DNA of 64,000 bases from Hyphomonas polymorpha PS728 (GCF_000685315.1 NZ_ARYM01000003.1:1-64000); one strand, 5' to 3'; positions 9,224-17,647 are shown, counted from the first letter of the stretch. Translations and numbers: made by a program. Notes: generated by a model not told the origin, from the letters alone.

Positions 9224-10800
9224 AGGCCAAGGGCTCCAGGGTTCACATTGCCTTTGGGATCAACAACCGCCTTAACAGCTTTGAGCAGGTTCAGTGAGGC
9301 GTCGCTGAGAACTTCCGAATACGGATAGCAGCGGCCAATCTGGAAGTGGGCGGCGCCATAGGAATCGAAAAGGTCCACCACGCCGCGGCGCGCTTTTGCG
9401 ACGGCGGCGGTTGCCGCCGGGTTTGCCGGGAAGCGTTTCAGCTTCTTGAGGTGGGCGGGGTCGACAGTGTCTTCATGAATGGCGAGCAGTTCTTCGGGCC
9501 ACATGAAAACCGGCTCGATCAGATAGGCTGTTGTGCCCAGGGAGCTGATGAGGAAGCCGGTCTGGATTTCGAATTTTTCAAACTCGGCGGAAAGCGAGGC
9601 GAAATAGTCTTCCAGAGCTTTCCAGACTTTCGGCCCGTCAGAAAGAGACACAATCCCGTGCACCGGCACCCAGCGTTCGCCTTCGGCGCCGAGGATGGTG
9701 TTTGGCGGCGTGAAGGGGTTTGCACGGACGATTTTCGGAATGGAGTTTTCAGACTCCTTTCCGCCCACAGCTGCGCAAGCCGCCTTCAGGCGTTTCATAT
9801 CTTCGGTGACGCCAGCTTTCGAGCGGCCCTCAACGACGAAATGCAGGCTCCAGCTATCGGCCTCCATGAAGTTGCGTCCGGCCATGGCAATCTTGGCGCC
9901 TTCCTGAAGGCCCTTAAGCAGATTGCCTTGCGCCTTCACCACATTGGCGAGCGTCTTCGTGTCTGCGGCGAGCGAGGCGCGTTTCAGGCGCACGCGGGTG
10001 AGGGCGGGGTCAAAGCCGAAAACTTCGCAGGCGAGGTTCTGCCGCGCGACAGCGGCCATCGCCTCAGCGCAGGCATCGCGGGTGACAAATTCGAAGGTTG
10101 CCCACTCTTCATGCTCCGGCCACGGAATGAGGCGGAAAGTGATTTCGGCCTTGAAGCCGAGCGCGCCGGAATCGCCGCAGAAAAGCCCGGTCAGGTCCGG
10201 GCCGTAATAGCGCCAGAAGGGCTTGCCGACCTTCGTGGCACCAGTGCCCGTGCGCACGGGCGTTCCATCCGCCAGAACGACCAGCAGGCCGGTTACGCTG
10301 TCAGCGGTGGTGCCATAGATGCCGGCGCCGAAGATTGCATTGCCCTGGGAAAGGCCGCCGCCAATGGTGGAATTCAGGCCCGAGAGCGGCCCCCAGAAAG
10401 GCGTGCGCAGGCCCAGTGGCTTCAGCGCGTCATAGAGCTGTTTCCAGGTAGCGCCTGCCTGCGCGGTGACATACATGTCGTCCTTGTTGATCTCCACGAT
10501 CTTGTCGAGACGGGAGAGATCCAGAATGCCGACGCCCTGACGATCCGGTGTTGTGCTGCTGGTGTAGGACATGCCGCCGCCGCGCGGGTTGAGCGCAATA
10601 TTGTGCTGGTGGCAGGCAGCAACCGTCTGCTGAAGCTGTTCAACGGTGTCCGGGGTGGCGATGAAATCGGCGGTGACGCCCGTGGCCCAGATGTCCTGGC
10701 TGAACAGTTCGCGGGCGGCGAGATCCTCGCTGTAGCCGGACGCGCCCAGGATCTGTTTCAGGACGGCGGCGATGGTCTGCGGGACGGTGGCGGTATCCAT
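9220..10800 (-). CDS. FAD-linked oxidase, vanillyl-alcohol oxidase/4-cresol dehydrogenase type
   Basis: 526 residues. The N-terminal PP-type FAD domain is clear (NPRGGGMSYTSS, VTAQAGATWKQLYDAL, GPLSGLNSTIGGGLSQGNAIFGAGIYGTTADSV at ~85-195), followed by a cap domain. The C-terminus HFQIGRCYPYSEVL...DPKGNVNPGALGL is typical of VAO-family oxidases for para-substituted phenols and alcohols. The product would be an aldehyde or ketone fed to the following ALDH. It follows the membrane-protein gene by 18 bp. The exact phenolic substrate is inference. Confidence 0.82.
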   Translation of the reverse strand: MDTATVPQTIAAVLKQILGASGYSEDLAARELFSQDIWATGVTADFIATPDTVEQLQQTVAACHQHNIALNPRGGGMSYTSSTTPDRQGVGILDLSRLDKIVEINKDDMYVTAQAGATWKQLYDALKPLGLRTPFWGPLSGLNSTIGGGLSQGNAIFGAGIYGTTADSVTGLLVVLADGTPVRTGTGATKVGKPFWRYYGPDLTGLFCGDSGALGFKAEITFRLIPWPEHEEWATFEFVTRDACAEAMAAVARQNLACEVFGFDPALTRVRLKRASLAADTKTLANVVKAQGNLLKGLQEGAKIAMAGRNFMEADSWSLHFVVEGRSKAGVTEDMKRLKAACAAVGGKESENSIPKIVRANPFTPPNTILGAEGERWVPVHGIVSLSDGPKVWKALEDYFASLSAEFEKFEIQTGFLISSLGTTAYLIEPVFMWPEELLAIHEDTVDPAHLKKLKRFPANPAATAAVAKARRGVVDLFDSYGAAHFQIGRCYPYSEVLSDASLNLLKAVKAVVDPKGNVNPGALGL

Positions 10801-10818
10801 GGCGGTTCTCCGGGAGGA

Positions 10819-11475
10819 TCAGACGGGTTTGAAGAGGGCGAGCAGGGCAGCGATGACAAGCAGCGCCCAGATGCCGGTGACGAGTGGGCGGGCGCGGTTC
10901 AGGGTTGCGGCGAGGCTGGCTTCGGCAGCTGGCGCGTCCGGGCCGGAAAGCCCCATCAGGGCCGGACCGAGCGGCTTCAGCACCGAGCGGATGAAGAGGC
11001 CGAAGCCAGTGCAACCCGCCAGCGCCAGCAGCTTCAGCGACAGGAAGAGGGGCAGGCTGCCCTCGCCGGCCATGTTCCACAGCGCGGCGGCGACAAGACC
11101 GGTGATCAGTGCCCAGCGGATGGCAAGGTCTGTCTTGCGCCAGAGCGCCGGGGCGGCGCCATGTTTCATATGGATGGTCCAGGCAAGGGCCAGCCAGCCG
11201 AGCGCGGCGAGCCAGACAATGACCAGCACTGGCAGGGGCAGGCTGATCCAGCCTTTGACATGGGCAAGCGTCAGACCTGTGGGGAAAGCGAGAATGAGCG
11301 CCGTGCGCGGCGCCATATCGACATCATTGACCACTTTGGCGGCAAGCATGCGCCGGTCGGTGCTGATGCCCGGCTTGATGAGGAAGCGGCTGGTGTAAAA
11401 GGCGCCGAGATCGCCGCCCAGCCAGTAAACGAACACCAGAAGGTGCAGCAGCGTGAAGATCGCTATTTCGGTCAT
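10819..11475 (-). CDS. Six-helix integral membrane protein
   Basis: 218 residues with about six hydrophobic helices (for example FTLLHLLVFVYWLGGDLGAF, VLVIVWLAALGWLALAW, LVTGIWALLVIAALLAL). No recognised catalytic motif. The layout resembles small CopD/DUF2269-like membrane proteins but I cannot assign it. First gene of the oxidase operon, with a perfect operator palindrome 17 bp before its start. It may pass electrons from, or transport substrate for, the flavoprotein; that is inference. Confidence 0.7.
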   Translation of the reverse strand: MTEIAIFTLLHLLVFVYWLGGDLGAFYTSRFLIKPGISTDRRMLAAKVVNDVDMAPRTALILAFPTGLTLAHVKGWISLPLPVLVIVWLAALGWLALAWTIHMKHGAAPALWRKTDLAIRWALITGLVAAALWNMAGEGSLPLFLSLKLLALAGCTGFGLFIRSVLKPLGPALMGLSGPDAPAAEASLAATLNRARPLVTGIWALLVIAALLALFKPV

Positions 11476-11492
11476 CGGCGTATCCGGAGATC

Positions 11493-11508
11493 AAAAGATA
11501 TATCTTTT
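11493..11508. promoter_or_regulatory. GntR-type operator, perfect palindrome
   Basis: AAAAGATATATCTTTT is a perfect 16-bp palindrome between the stop of the GntR gene and the start of the oxidase operon. It is so close to the start (17 bp) that bound protein should block transcription or initiation. The best of four matching sites in 6 kb. Confidence 0.75.
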
Positions 11509-11537
11509 AATCGCGCGAAGTTTCGCCGGACGCAAGC

Positions 11538-12374
11538 TCAGCTGTCTGTTTTCCAGTCTTTCTGGCGTGCGGTGTTACGTGTGAGGCGCATATGATACTG
11601 AAAACGGTCAGCGCGGTAGTGGGCCGTGATGTCCTGAACCGGGCGGCCGCTCTTGTCGCGCATGACGCGGTGGATGCGCAGCAGCGGCGAGCCGGGCGCA
11701 ACGCCCAGATTTGCCGCAACTGCCGCTTCGGCAGCCTCGGCCATGATTGTCTGCTCCGCCTCGACCGGGGCATGGCCGGCCTTTTCCAGCAGCTTGATCA
11801 GGGATTCGGTGGCCAGCTCGTCCTCAGAATAACCCTCGGCCACATCTTCGGGAATGTAGGTGATGAGGTACGAGAAGGGCTCTCCGCCCAGGCGGCGCAG
11901 GCGCACGATGCGCTGCACGGATGAGCCGTGAGGTAATTCCAGCGCGTCACAGATAGCAGGGCTGGCCGAGGCCATGGTGCAGTCCAGCAGCTGGACCTGC
12001 GTTTCAACGCCCATGCGCGTCAGGCCGTCGATGAGGTTTTCGAAGCTGCCCTTCACGGTGGGGGCGGCGGCGTCGAAGGTGATGACTGTGCCGATGCCGC
12101 GCTGGCGGCGGACAAAACCAGCGACCGCCAGTTCGTTGAGCGCGCGCTTCACCGTGATGCGGGAGACGCCGAGCATCTCGGTAAGCTCCTGCTCGGCGGG
12201 CAGGCGGGTGTTGAGGCCCAACTCGCCGCTGACGATCTTGGCGCGCAGAAGGTCATAAATCTGTTGGTAGAGCGGGGGGCCGGCCGTCTCGTCGATGAGA
12301 TCGGCAGTCAGGCTGAGGGTCGAGTCGGCCGCCATGGAGCGAGTATCCGTTACAAGTTGAATGATTTGCTCCAC
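11538..12374 (-). CDS. GntR family (HutC/UTRA) regulator, probable master of the AAAAGATATATCTTTT regulon
   Basis: 278 residues from GTG 12374; ATG 12335 is an alternative and neither has a clear Shine-Dalgarno. Winged helix at ~33-100 (PLYQQIYDLLRAKIV, LPAEQELTEMLGVSRITVKRALNELAVAGFVRRQRGIGT) then a UTRA domain (SSVQRIVRLRRLGGEPFSYLITYIPED). It sits in the middle of four identical-type palindromes, one downstream of its gene and one in its own upstream region, so it is the best candidate binder and probably represses itself. Ligand unknown. Confidence 0.85.
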   Translation of the reverse strand: MEQIIQLVTDTRSMAADSTLSLTADLIDETAGPPLYQQIYDLLRAKIVSGELGLNTRLPAEQELTEMLGVSRITVKRALNELAVAGFVRRQRGIGTVITFDAAAPTVKGSFENLIDGLTRMGVETQVQLLDCTMASASPAICDALELPHGSSVQRIVRLRRLGGEPFSYLITYIPEDVAEGYSEDELATESLIKLLEKAGHAPVEAEQTIMAEAAEAAVAANLGVAPGSPLLRIHRVMRDKSGRPVQDITAHYRADRFQYHMRLTRNTARQKDWKTDS

Positions 12375-12471
12375 TTATCGGCTGAGCGTTCCGTGTTTGC
12401 AATGCACCATAGGGTTTTCGGGGGAATCAAAAGGTTTGAGTTGCATGGCGGTACATTTCCGCTAGCCTCAC

Positions 12472-12487
12472 AAAAGATATATCATTT
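12472..12487. promoter_or_regulatory. GntR-type operator
   Basis: AAAAGATATATCATTT, one mismatch from the perfect palindrome at 11493 and identical to 17648-17663. It lies between the divergent GntR gene and the DUF1838 gene, 9 bp before the latter's ATG, so it could control both. Confidence 0.7.
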
Positions 12488-12496
12488 GGGGTGCTC

Positions 12497-13330
12497 ATGC
12501 TTCGATATCTGGTTTCCGGCGCCATGCTTTTCCTGGTGGCTTGTGCTTCGGCGGGTGAACCGCCGGAAGTGGTGAGCGTAGCCGAGGCCTCGGCAGAGGA
12601 CGACATCTTCCGCCTCTGGATCGCGGCGCGGGCAGGCAATGGCACGCCGGTCCACTGGGTGTCACAGGGAGCGGTCTATGCCTATCCCTCGGGCGAGAAG
12701 ATCCTCGGCATGACGGGCTTTGACAGCTCGCGCGTGATCTGGCCGGAGGGAGGCGAGGGCGAGGTGATCCACCTGACGCGCAAGACCTTCACCTATACAG
12801 ACCCGGTGACTGGAGAGTTCCTGACAGAGTTCAACGGGCAGAAGGTGGTGCCGATTGCCTATCCCTATCAGGTGATCCGTTACCGGATGAAAGACGGGCT
12901 GATCTTTGCCGATGTGGAGCAGGGCGTGGAGCCGCGCGTGCAGAAGATCGAATCGAAAGACGGGATCATCGCGCGCAAGGTCGGCGACAGCTGGGCGTTC
13001 ACCGCGCCGCTTTTCCTGAATTTCCCGCTGCCCAGCGGCGGCCAGTATGAAGCCTGGGAGAACTACGACTTCTTCATCCATCCCGAAGGCAGCGTCAGCG
13101 AGCCCCATCAGATGAGCTGGCAGCGCCTGGGTGATCTGCCGCCCTGGGCCGGGGGCGGCAAAGGCATCTATCATCTGCTGAGCTGGCGCGTGGATTCGGC
13201 GGAGGAGTTTCCGCCGGAACTTCTGGAATGGGCGAAGGCAGAGAAGCCCCTGTGGCTGGCGCCGCCGGAAAGCCTTGAGGAAGTCCGCAGGCTGCAGAAG
13301 GGCGAAGGCGGGCCGGGCTGGGGCCAGTAG
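12497..13330 (+). CDS. DUF1838 family lipoprotein
   Basis: 278 residues. N-terminal lipoprotein signal peptide with lipobox LVAC (Cys about residue 16), then a DUF1838-type body (TPVHWVSQGAVYAYPSGEK, ILGMTGFDSSRVI, GQYEAWENYDFFIHPEG, HLLSWRVDSAEEFPPEL). ATG 12497 follows a GGGG run; GTG 12491 in frame is possible. No enzyme activity is established for this family to my knowledge. Its operator puts it in the GntR regulon, so it probably acts on the outer membrane or periplasmic side of this pathway. Confidence 0.8.
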   Translation: MLRYLVSGAMLFLVACASAGEPPEVVSVAEASAEDDIFRLWIAARAGNGTPVHWVSQGAVYAYPSGEKILGMTGFDSSRVIWPEGGEGEVIHLTRKTFTYTDPVTGEFLTEFNGQKVVPIAYPYQVIRYRMKDGLIFADVEQGVEPRVQKIESKDGIIARKVGDSWAFTAPLFLNFPLPSGGQYEAWENYDFFIHPEGSVSEPHQMSWQRLGDLPPWAGGGKGIYHLLSWRVDSAEEFPPELLEWAKAEKPLWLAPPESLEEVRRLQKGEGGPGWGQ

Positions 13331-13332
13331 CG

Positions 13333-13746
13333 TCAGCTGAGGCCCTTCGAGACATCATCCGGAGGGCCGCCGGCGGCGCGGTGGCGGATGGCTTCGCGGC
13401 TTTCCCATATCTTGCCGCCGATGAACTGGCCGATGGAGTTGGTGAACTCCTTGTACTCGACTGAGGCATACATGCCGCAGGTGATGTAGGGATCAGCCTG
13501 CATCAGCGATTTCACTTCCTCCAGCGCGGTGCCCATCACGAGGAAGAGGGAGCCGATAAGGGCGTCGCCGCCCGGTTCACGGAACGGGCCTGCGGTGATG
13601 TAGCGGGTCCAGTGGCGCTCTACATGTTCGAGGTGACCGTCGAGATGCCGCGCGCGCAACGTGGCAGCGCCGGGGCCGTCGCGGCAGATGACGAGATAAC
13701 AGGTGCCATCGGGTTTCTTGACGAAGGGGGGTGCTGTGCCGGTCAT
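13333..13746 (-). CDS. YciI-like protein
   Basis: 137 residues resembling the YciI/YCII dimeric ferredoxin-like fold: HLDGHLEHVERHWTRYITAGPFREPGGDALIGSLFLVMGTALEEVKSLMQADPY is the characteristic run (conserved His, GP, and ADPY end). Some family members are hydrolytic dehalogenases or lactonase-like; the function here is unknown. Last gene of the minus-strand hydrolase operon, overlapping the nitrilase-like gene by 4 bases. It ends 2 bases past the DUF1838 stop. Confidence 0.75.
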   Translation of the reverse strand: MTGTAPPFVKKPDGTCYLVICRDGPGAATLRARHLDGHLEHVERHWTRYITAGPFREPGGDALIGSLFLVMGTALEEVKSLMQADPYITCGMYASVEYKEFTNSIGQFIGGKIWESREAIRHRAAGGPPDDVSKGLS

Positions 13747-14873
13747 TTCAGGACACCGGCGGACACGAGACGGTCAATCACGGCCTGCTGCTGGGCAAGC
13801 GCGTCGGCGCGCTGGACCATCTTGCCATCCGGCGTGCGATTGGCCGGGGCCATCTCGTTTCCGGCATAGGCCGGAGCGAAGGCGGCCAGCGGCAGGCGAG
13901 AGAGTGTGTTGGTCATGCCGGTCTTGCGGCGCGTTTCGCGCAGGGCGGTGAGATCAAGCACGGCGTTGGCGTTCATCGTCTCGCCCGTGCCGGCTTCGGC
14001 CAGGGTGCGGCCATACCAGTCGAGCACGATGGACATGCCATCGGTGGAGGCGGCGGGGACAGGCGTGCCCGTGATGCCGGCAGAGTTAGCCGAGACGACA
14101 TAGGCAATGTTCTCGATGGCGCGCGCCTTTTTGGCGATATGCTTGGGCGTGAGGCCGGGGCTGCCGACTTCCGAGGTCGGGTGCAACAGGATTTCGGCGC
14201 CCTTGAACGCGCTCATGCGGGCGATCTCGGGGTAGAGGATTTCCTCGCTGGCAATGGTGGCCAGCGCGCCGATCTCGGTTTCGACCACAGGGAACACGGC
14301 GTCGGCGCCGTAGATATCCAGATACTTCTCCCAGACATCATAGGGAGAAGGCGAGTAAAGCGAGATCATGCGGCGATAGCGCAGGAGCGTTTCGCCGGTT
14401 GGTCCATAGATGACGTTGGACTGGAAATAGAGCTCAGGAAAGTTCGGATCGGTCTCGTAATGGTTCGAGCACAGATAGACGCCTGCCGTCTGCGCCATTT
14501 TTGCCAGCGCTTCGGGAAAGGCGCCGTCCATGGGGATGGCCGCCTTCGCTTGCCAGCTTTCGCGCGTTTCGCCCATCGGGAAACCGGTCATCCAGTATTC
14601 CGGCAGCACGACGAGTTTCAGATCATAGCCATTGAAGCCCTTGAGGAAGTTTTTCGAGGCCATGATCTGGCCGGTGACGCGGGCAATGGCGCCCTTCATC
14701 CGGGCGTGAGAGGCTTCGGGCGTCTTGTCCTGATTGACGGCCTCGCAGACGGTTTGCAGCGCGAGCGCGGTATAGCGCATGGATTTAGCCTCCCCGGCAT
14801 TGGCATTTGATCCGCCGGCGAACGGCAGGAGCGACGTGGCAGCAGCGCCCATCAGCAGGCCGCGGCGCGTCAT
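13743..14873 (-). CDS. Nitrilase-fold protein with replaced catalytic residues, Tat signal
   Basis: 376 residues. Starts with a twin-arginine signal (MTRRGLLMGAAATSLLPFAG), so it is probably periplasmic. Carbon-nitrogen hydrolase fold: Glu92 in VVLPEYWMTGFP matches the catalytic Glu. The usual Lys of YRK is Arg168 (YRRM) and the usual Cys six residues before PE is Ser209 (ASEEILYPE). It may be an inactive or Ser-based branch, or a family with a known Ser variant. It overlaps both neighbours by ATGA-type junctions, so it is stably kept in the operon. Confidence 0.8.
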   Translation of the reverse strand: MTRRGLLMGAAATSLLPFAGGSNANAGEAKSMRYTALALQTVCEAVNQDKTPEASHARMKGAIARVTGQIMASKNFLKGFNGYDLKLVVLPEYWMTGFPMGETRESWQAKAAIPMDGAFPEALAKMAQTAGVYLCSNHYETDPNFPELYFQSNVIYGPTGETLLRYRRMISLYSPSPYDVWEKYLDIYGADAVFPVVETEIGALATIASEEILYPEIARMSAFKGAEILLHPTSEVGSPGLTPKHIAKKARAIENIAYVVSANSAGITGTPVPAASTDGMSIVLDWYGRTLAEAGTGETMNANAVLDLTALRETRRKTGMTNTLSRLPLAAFAPAYAGNEMAPANRTPDGKMVQRADALAQQQAVIDRLVSAGVLK

Positions 14874-15781
14874 GAGCTGGTCTCGGCAAATGCGGCAGAA
14901 ACCTCGGAAGCCGTTGCGACCTCCAGCCCTTCCATAGCCGCCAGTCCCGTCAGTGCACGGGCAACCGCTTCAATCCGGAAGGGCAGGCCGGTGATATAGG
15001 GCGTCAGCGTGAAGCCGAAACATTGCGCCCCGCGCGCGCCATGCTCTGCCACGGTTTGGGCGGCCGCTTCGAGGATCTGATCGGCCCATTCTTCCTCGCT
15101 CTGGGAGCGGGTGGACAGCATCAGGAAATCCGACAGCTCATAATGGTTGGGCAGGCAGGTCAGCGGGCCGTGAGCAGTGCGCATGTCGAGCGGGCGCTGG
15201 TCGCTTTCCCAGTCAAGGCAAATGGTGAAGCCGGCTTCGCGAACAAGGTCCGGCGTGCGGAAGGACTGATTGCGCGCGGGGCTCAACCAGGTGATGGCTT
15301 CGGGCAGGACGGCGCGTGTCTGCGTCACCAGCGCACGCTCTTCATCTTCGCTGAGGCCCGCATGATGGATGTGCGCGGTTGATATGCCGTGTGCGGCAAT
15401 CTCGTGGCCCGCAGTGCGGATGGTCTCGATCAGCGGTGCATAGCGCTCCGCCACGGAGGCGTTGACCGCGAAGGTGGCCTTCACACCGGCTGCGCCGAGT
15501 TCTCTCAGCAGACGGTAGACGCCGACACGGTTGCCATAGTCGCGCGTCGTATAATGGCGCAGGTCCGGGTAGGGCGTAACCATGGCGCCTGGATGCTTGA
15601 AGGGCTTGGCCGGCGGGTCCAGCGGAAAGAATTCCAGCGGAATGGTGATGAAAGCCATCGCCTTTGCGCCGGACTTGAGATGCAGCGGCGCGCGCCGGTC
15701 GGCGGGCTGCCAGTCATACCGGTCCTGATCCATGCCATAGGCACGGTGGGGATATTCAAGAAATTCAGCGGGCAGGGGCAA
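14870..15781 (-). CDS. Polysaccharide deacetylase-fold (PuuE/cyclic-imidase-like) hydrolase
   Basis: 303 residues from TTG 15781, chosen because ACAGGAGGAA lies just upstream; the open frame runs to 15895 but that would overlap the previous gene by 131 bp. NodB-like fold: YGNRVGVYRLLRELGAAGVKATFAVNASV, HEIAAHGISTAHIHHAG and WLSPARNQSFRTPDLVREAGFTICLDW. The DYGNRVG signature is shared with PuuE allantoinases and cyclic imide hydrolases rather than chitin deacetylases. More divergent than its neighbour at 15765. The substrate is inference. Confidence 0.8.
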   Translation of the reverse strand: MPLPAEFLEYPHRAYGMDQDRYDWQPADRRAPLHLKSGAKAMAFITIPLEFFPLDPPAKPFKHPGAMVTPYPDLRHYTTRDYGNRVGVYRLLRELGAAGVKATFAVNASVAERYAPLIETIRTAGHEIAAHGISTAHIHHAGLSEDEERALVTQTRAVLPEAITWLSPARNQSFRTPDLVREAGFTICLDWESDQRPLDMRTAHGPLTCLPNHYELSDFLMLSTRSQSEEEWADQILEAAAQTVAEHGARGAQCFGFTLTPYITGLPFRIEAVARALTGLAAMEGLEVATASEVSAAFAETSS

Positions 15782-16712
15782 AGCCGGTTCCTCCTGTAGC
15801 GGCGCCGCGGGCGGCGATGTCGGCAATACTCTGGTCCCAGTAATGTGTGCGGAAATGGTCGGCGATTTCGGCGCCGGTGGTGATCCACACATCATCGGAG
15901 TGGGCGGCGATGTGTTTCAGGGCTTCTTCGAAGATGCGGATGCGGTGGGGCTGGCCGACCAGATAGGCATGCAGCGGAATGCACATCACCGTGCCGGATT
16001 GTTCCCCCTCTTTCAGCAATTGATCAAAATGCCGTTTCAGCAGGTCAGTGTAACGTTGCGGGCTCCATCCCTGTACGGAATAGGTGATTACGTCATTCAC
16101 TTCCAGAGAATAGGGCATCGAGACGAGCTTGCCGGTTTTCGTCTTCAGCGGCTGGGGCTGGTCATCCTGGAAGAGATCACAGGAATACCAGAAATCATGC
16201 TCGGCGATCAGGTCCAGCGTGCGTTCGGTATGGGTGAGGGCCGGGGCGAGATAGCCGCGGATGCGCTGGCCGGTGGCCTTCTCCACAGAGCGGATTGAAT
16301 CTTCCAGCACCGCGCGCTCCTGGGCTTCGTCCATGCCGTAGGAATAGCGGGTATTATAGATGCCGTGGCTGAAGAACTCCCAGTTCCGCGCAACACAGGC
16401 TTCAATGATTTCCGGGTGATGGTCGATGAGCCCGATCGACAGCGAGATCGAGCCGCGCATGCCATATTTGTCCAACAGGTCCATCAGGCGCCAATGGCCG
16501 ATCCGGTTTCCCCAATCGCGTTGAGAGTACCCGATAATGTCCGGGTTCGGACGTGGCCAGGGTGCCCGTGAAGGATTCGCGGGTGGATCGAACTCGTAAT
16601 ACTCTATGTTCGGCGCAATCCAGAAGGCGAGTTTCTTTCCGCCCGGCCACCGGATCTGCGGCCTGCCCTCATAGGGCCAGAAATCATAGAGATTGGGATC
16701 GGAATGCGTCAT
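15765..16712 (-). CDS. Polysaccharide deacetylase-fold (PuuE/cyclic-imidase-like) hydrolase
   Basis: 315 residues, metal-dependent NodB-like fold. Seen: SQRDWGNRIGHWRLMDLLDKYGMRGSISLSIG (split core strand and helix), WEFFSHGIYNTRYSYGMDEAQER (His ligand region), RGYLAPALTHTERTLDL and a late CIPLHAYLVGQPHRI His motif. These fit PuuE-type amidohydrolases opening cyclic amides or imides. Paralogue of the next gene; two together may form a heteromer or act on related rings. Starts 3 bases inside the isochorismatase-like gene's end. Confidence 0.83.
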   Translation of the reverse strand: MTHSDPNLYDFWPYEGRPQIRWPGGKKLAFWIAPNIEYYEFDPPANPSRAPWPRPNPDIIGYSQRDWGNRIGHWRLMDLLDKYGMRGSISLSIGLIDHHPEIIEACVARNWEFFSHGIYNTRYSYGMDEAQERAVLEDSIRSVEKATGQRIRGYLAPALTHTERTLDLIAEHDFWYSCDLFQDDQPQPLKTKTGKLVSMPYSLEVNDVITYSVQGWSPQRYTDLLKRHFDQLLKEGEQSGTVMCIPLHAYLVGQPHRIRIFEEALKHIAAHSDDVWITTGAEIADHFRTHYWDQSIADIAARGAATGGTGFAPAR

Positions 16713-17407
16713 CCCTTGTATCCTTCAATCCAGGCTTTCACTTCGGCGACGGGAACCACATCGGCATATTTGATGAGCAGGTCGGTGAGGTTTGCGAAGT
16801 GGTAGCTTTCATGCTTGTCGGCCACGCATTCGATGGGAACAATGGCGCGGTAGCCCCGGCTGAGCGCGTCTACGGCTGTGGCGCGGATGCAGCCGGATGT
16901 GGAGCCGCCCGTCACGATGACCGTATCCACCTTGTGCCAGGTAAGGAAGCTCTGAAGCGGCGTTTCGAAGAAGGCGCTCGGCATGCGCTTGGTGTAAACG
17001 GCATCGACCTTCTCATCGATGGTCAGCCGGTCGTCAAACGCATGGCGGTCGGATCCATATTTAATGTTCTGCAGCGAATCGGGCGTGTTCGTCCGTGTGC
17101 CCCAGACGCCGGCATCGGCGGCATTTTCCATATAGGCAACATGTGTCCACACGACCGGCAGACCCTTGGCCCGCGCGGCGCTGGAGATGTCATTTATATA
17201 AGTCACCTGGTTGGGATCGGTGATGTAGGCCGTTTTCGGGAAAAGGTCCGGTCGCGTATAGGCCTTCTGCGGATCAACGTTCACGATGGCGATCTTTTCG
17301 CCGAAGCCGAATTTTGCGCGCGCCGGATTTGCCAGCGTTTCCTCGAAGATCTCTCGGGCGGTCTTGTCCGACCGGATCATGGTGGGTTCGGTGGGATAGC
17401 CGCTCAT
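16709..17407 (-). CDS. Isochorismatase-like cysteine hydrolase (N-carbamoylsarcosine amidase-like)
   Basis: 232 residues from ATG 17407, preceded by GAGGA; the longer frame to 17506 would run through the operator. Complete triad: Asp45 (IVNVDPQKAY), Lys140 (YTKRMPSAF) and Cys173 (GGSTSGCIRATAVDALSRGY). The STSGCIRATAVDA motif is that of N-carbamoylsarcosine and ureidoacrylate-type amidohydrolases that cleave linear carbamoyl or half-amide products. First gene of a five-gene minus-strand operon, 36 bp after an operator. It probably acts after ring opening by the deacetylase-fold enzymes. Confidence 0.87.
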   Translation of the reverse strand: MSGYPTEPTMIRSDKTAREIFEETLANPARAKFGFGEKIAIVNVDPQKAYTRPDLFPKTAYITDPNQVTYINDISSAARAKGLPVVWTHVAYMENAADAGVWGTRTNTPDSLQNIKYGSDRHAFDDRLTIDEKVDAVYTKRMPSAFFETPLQSFLTWHKVDTVIVTGGSTSGCIRATAVDALSRGYRAIVPIECVADKHESYHFANLTDLLIKYADVVPVAEVKAWIEGYKG

Positions 17408-17443
17408 GGACAAGGATCCTCGCTGGGAAAATGGGTGATCTTC

Positions 17444-17459
17444 AAATGATATATCCTTT
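17444..17459. promoter_or_regulatory. GntR-type operator
   Basis: AAATGATATATCCTTT, sharing the GATATATC core and A/T-rich flanks of the perfect site. It precedes the five-gene hydrolase operon by 36 bp. With the site at 17648 it brackets the 300-bp divergent region between that operon and the TonB receptor. I see nothing else recognisable between them. Confidence 0.68.
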
Positions 17460-17647
17460 TCTTTGCGTCGAGCGCCAGACCGGATTTTCCTGTGGGAGGC
17501 TGGCATGCGCGCGGAGATTTTTAAACCTGCCCTGACAACTGCCAGACCTAAAGCGCTTCAGGAATGGGCACACGCGCCTCAAGACCGTGCAATTTCTGTC
17601 ATGAAGGAAATTGACTTTGACCGGACATATTGTAATCAGAGTGCCGC

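Noticed and set aside
9346-11595. Long plus-strand open frame of 749 codons opposite the oxidase operon
   Set aside because: It is antisense to well-supported genes with intact motifs, has no recognisable domain and reflects high GC content.
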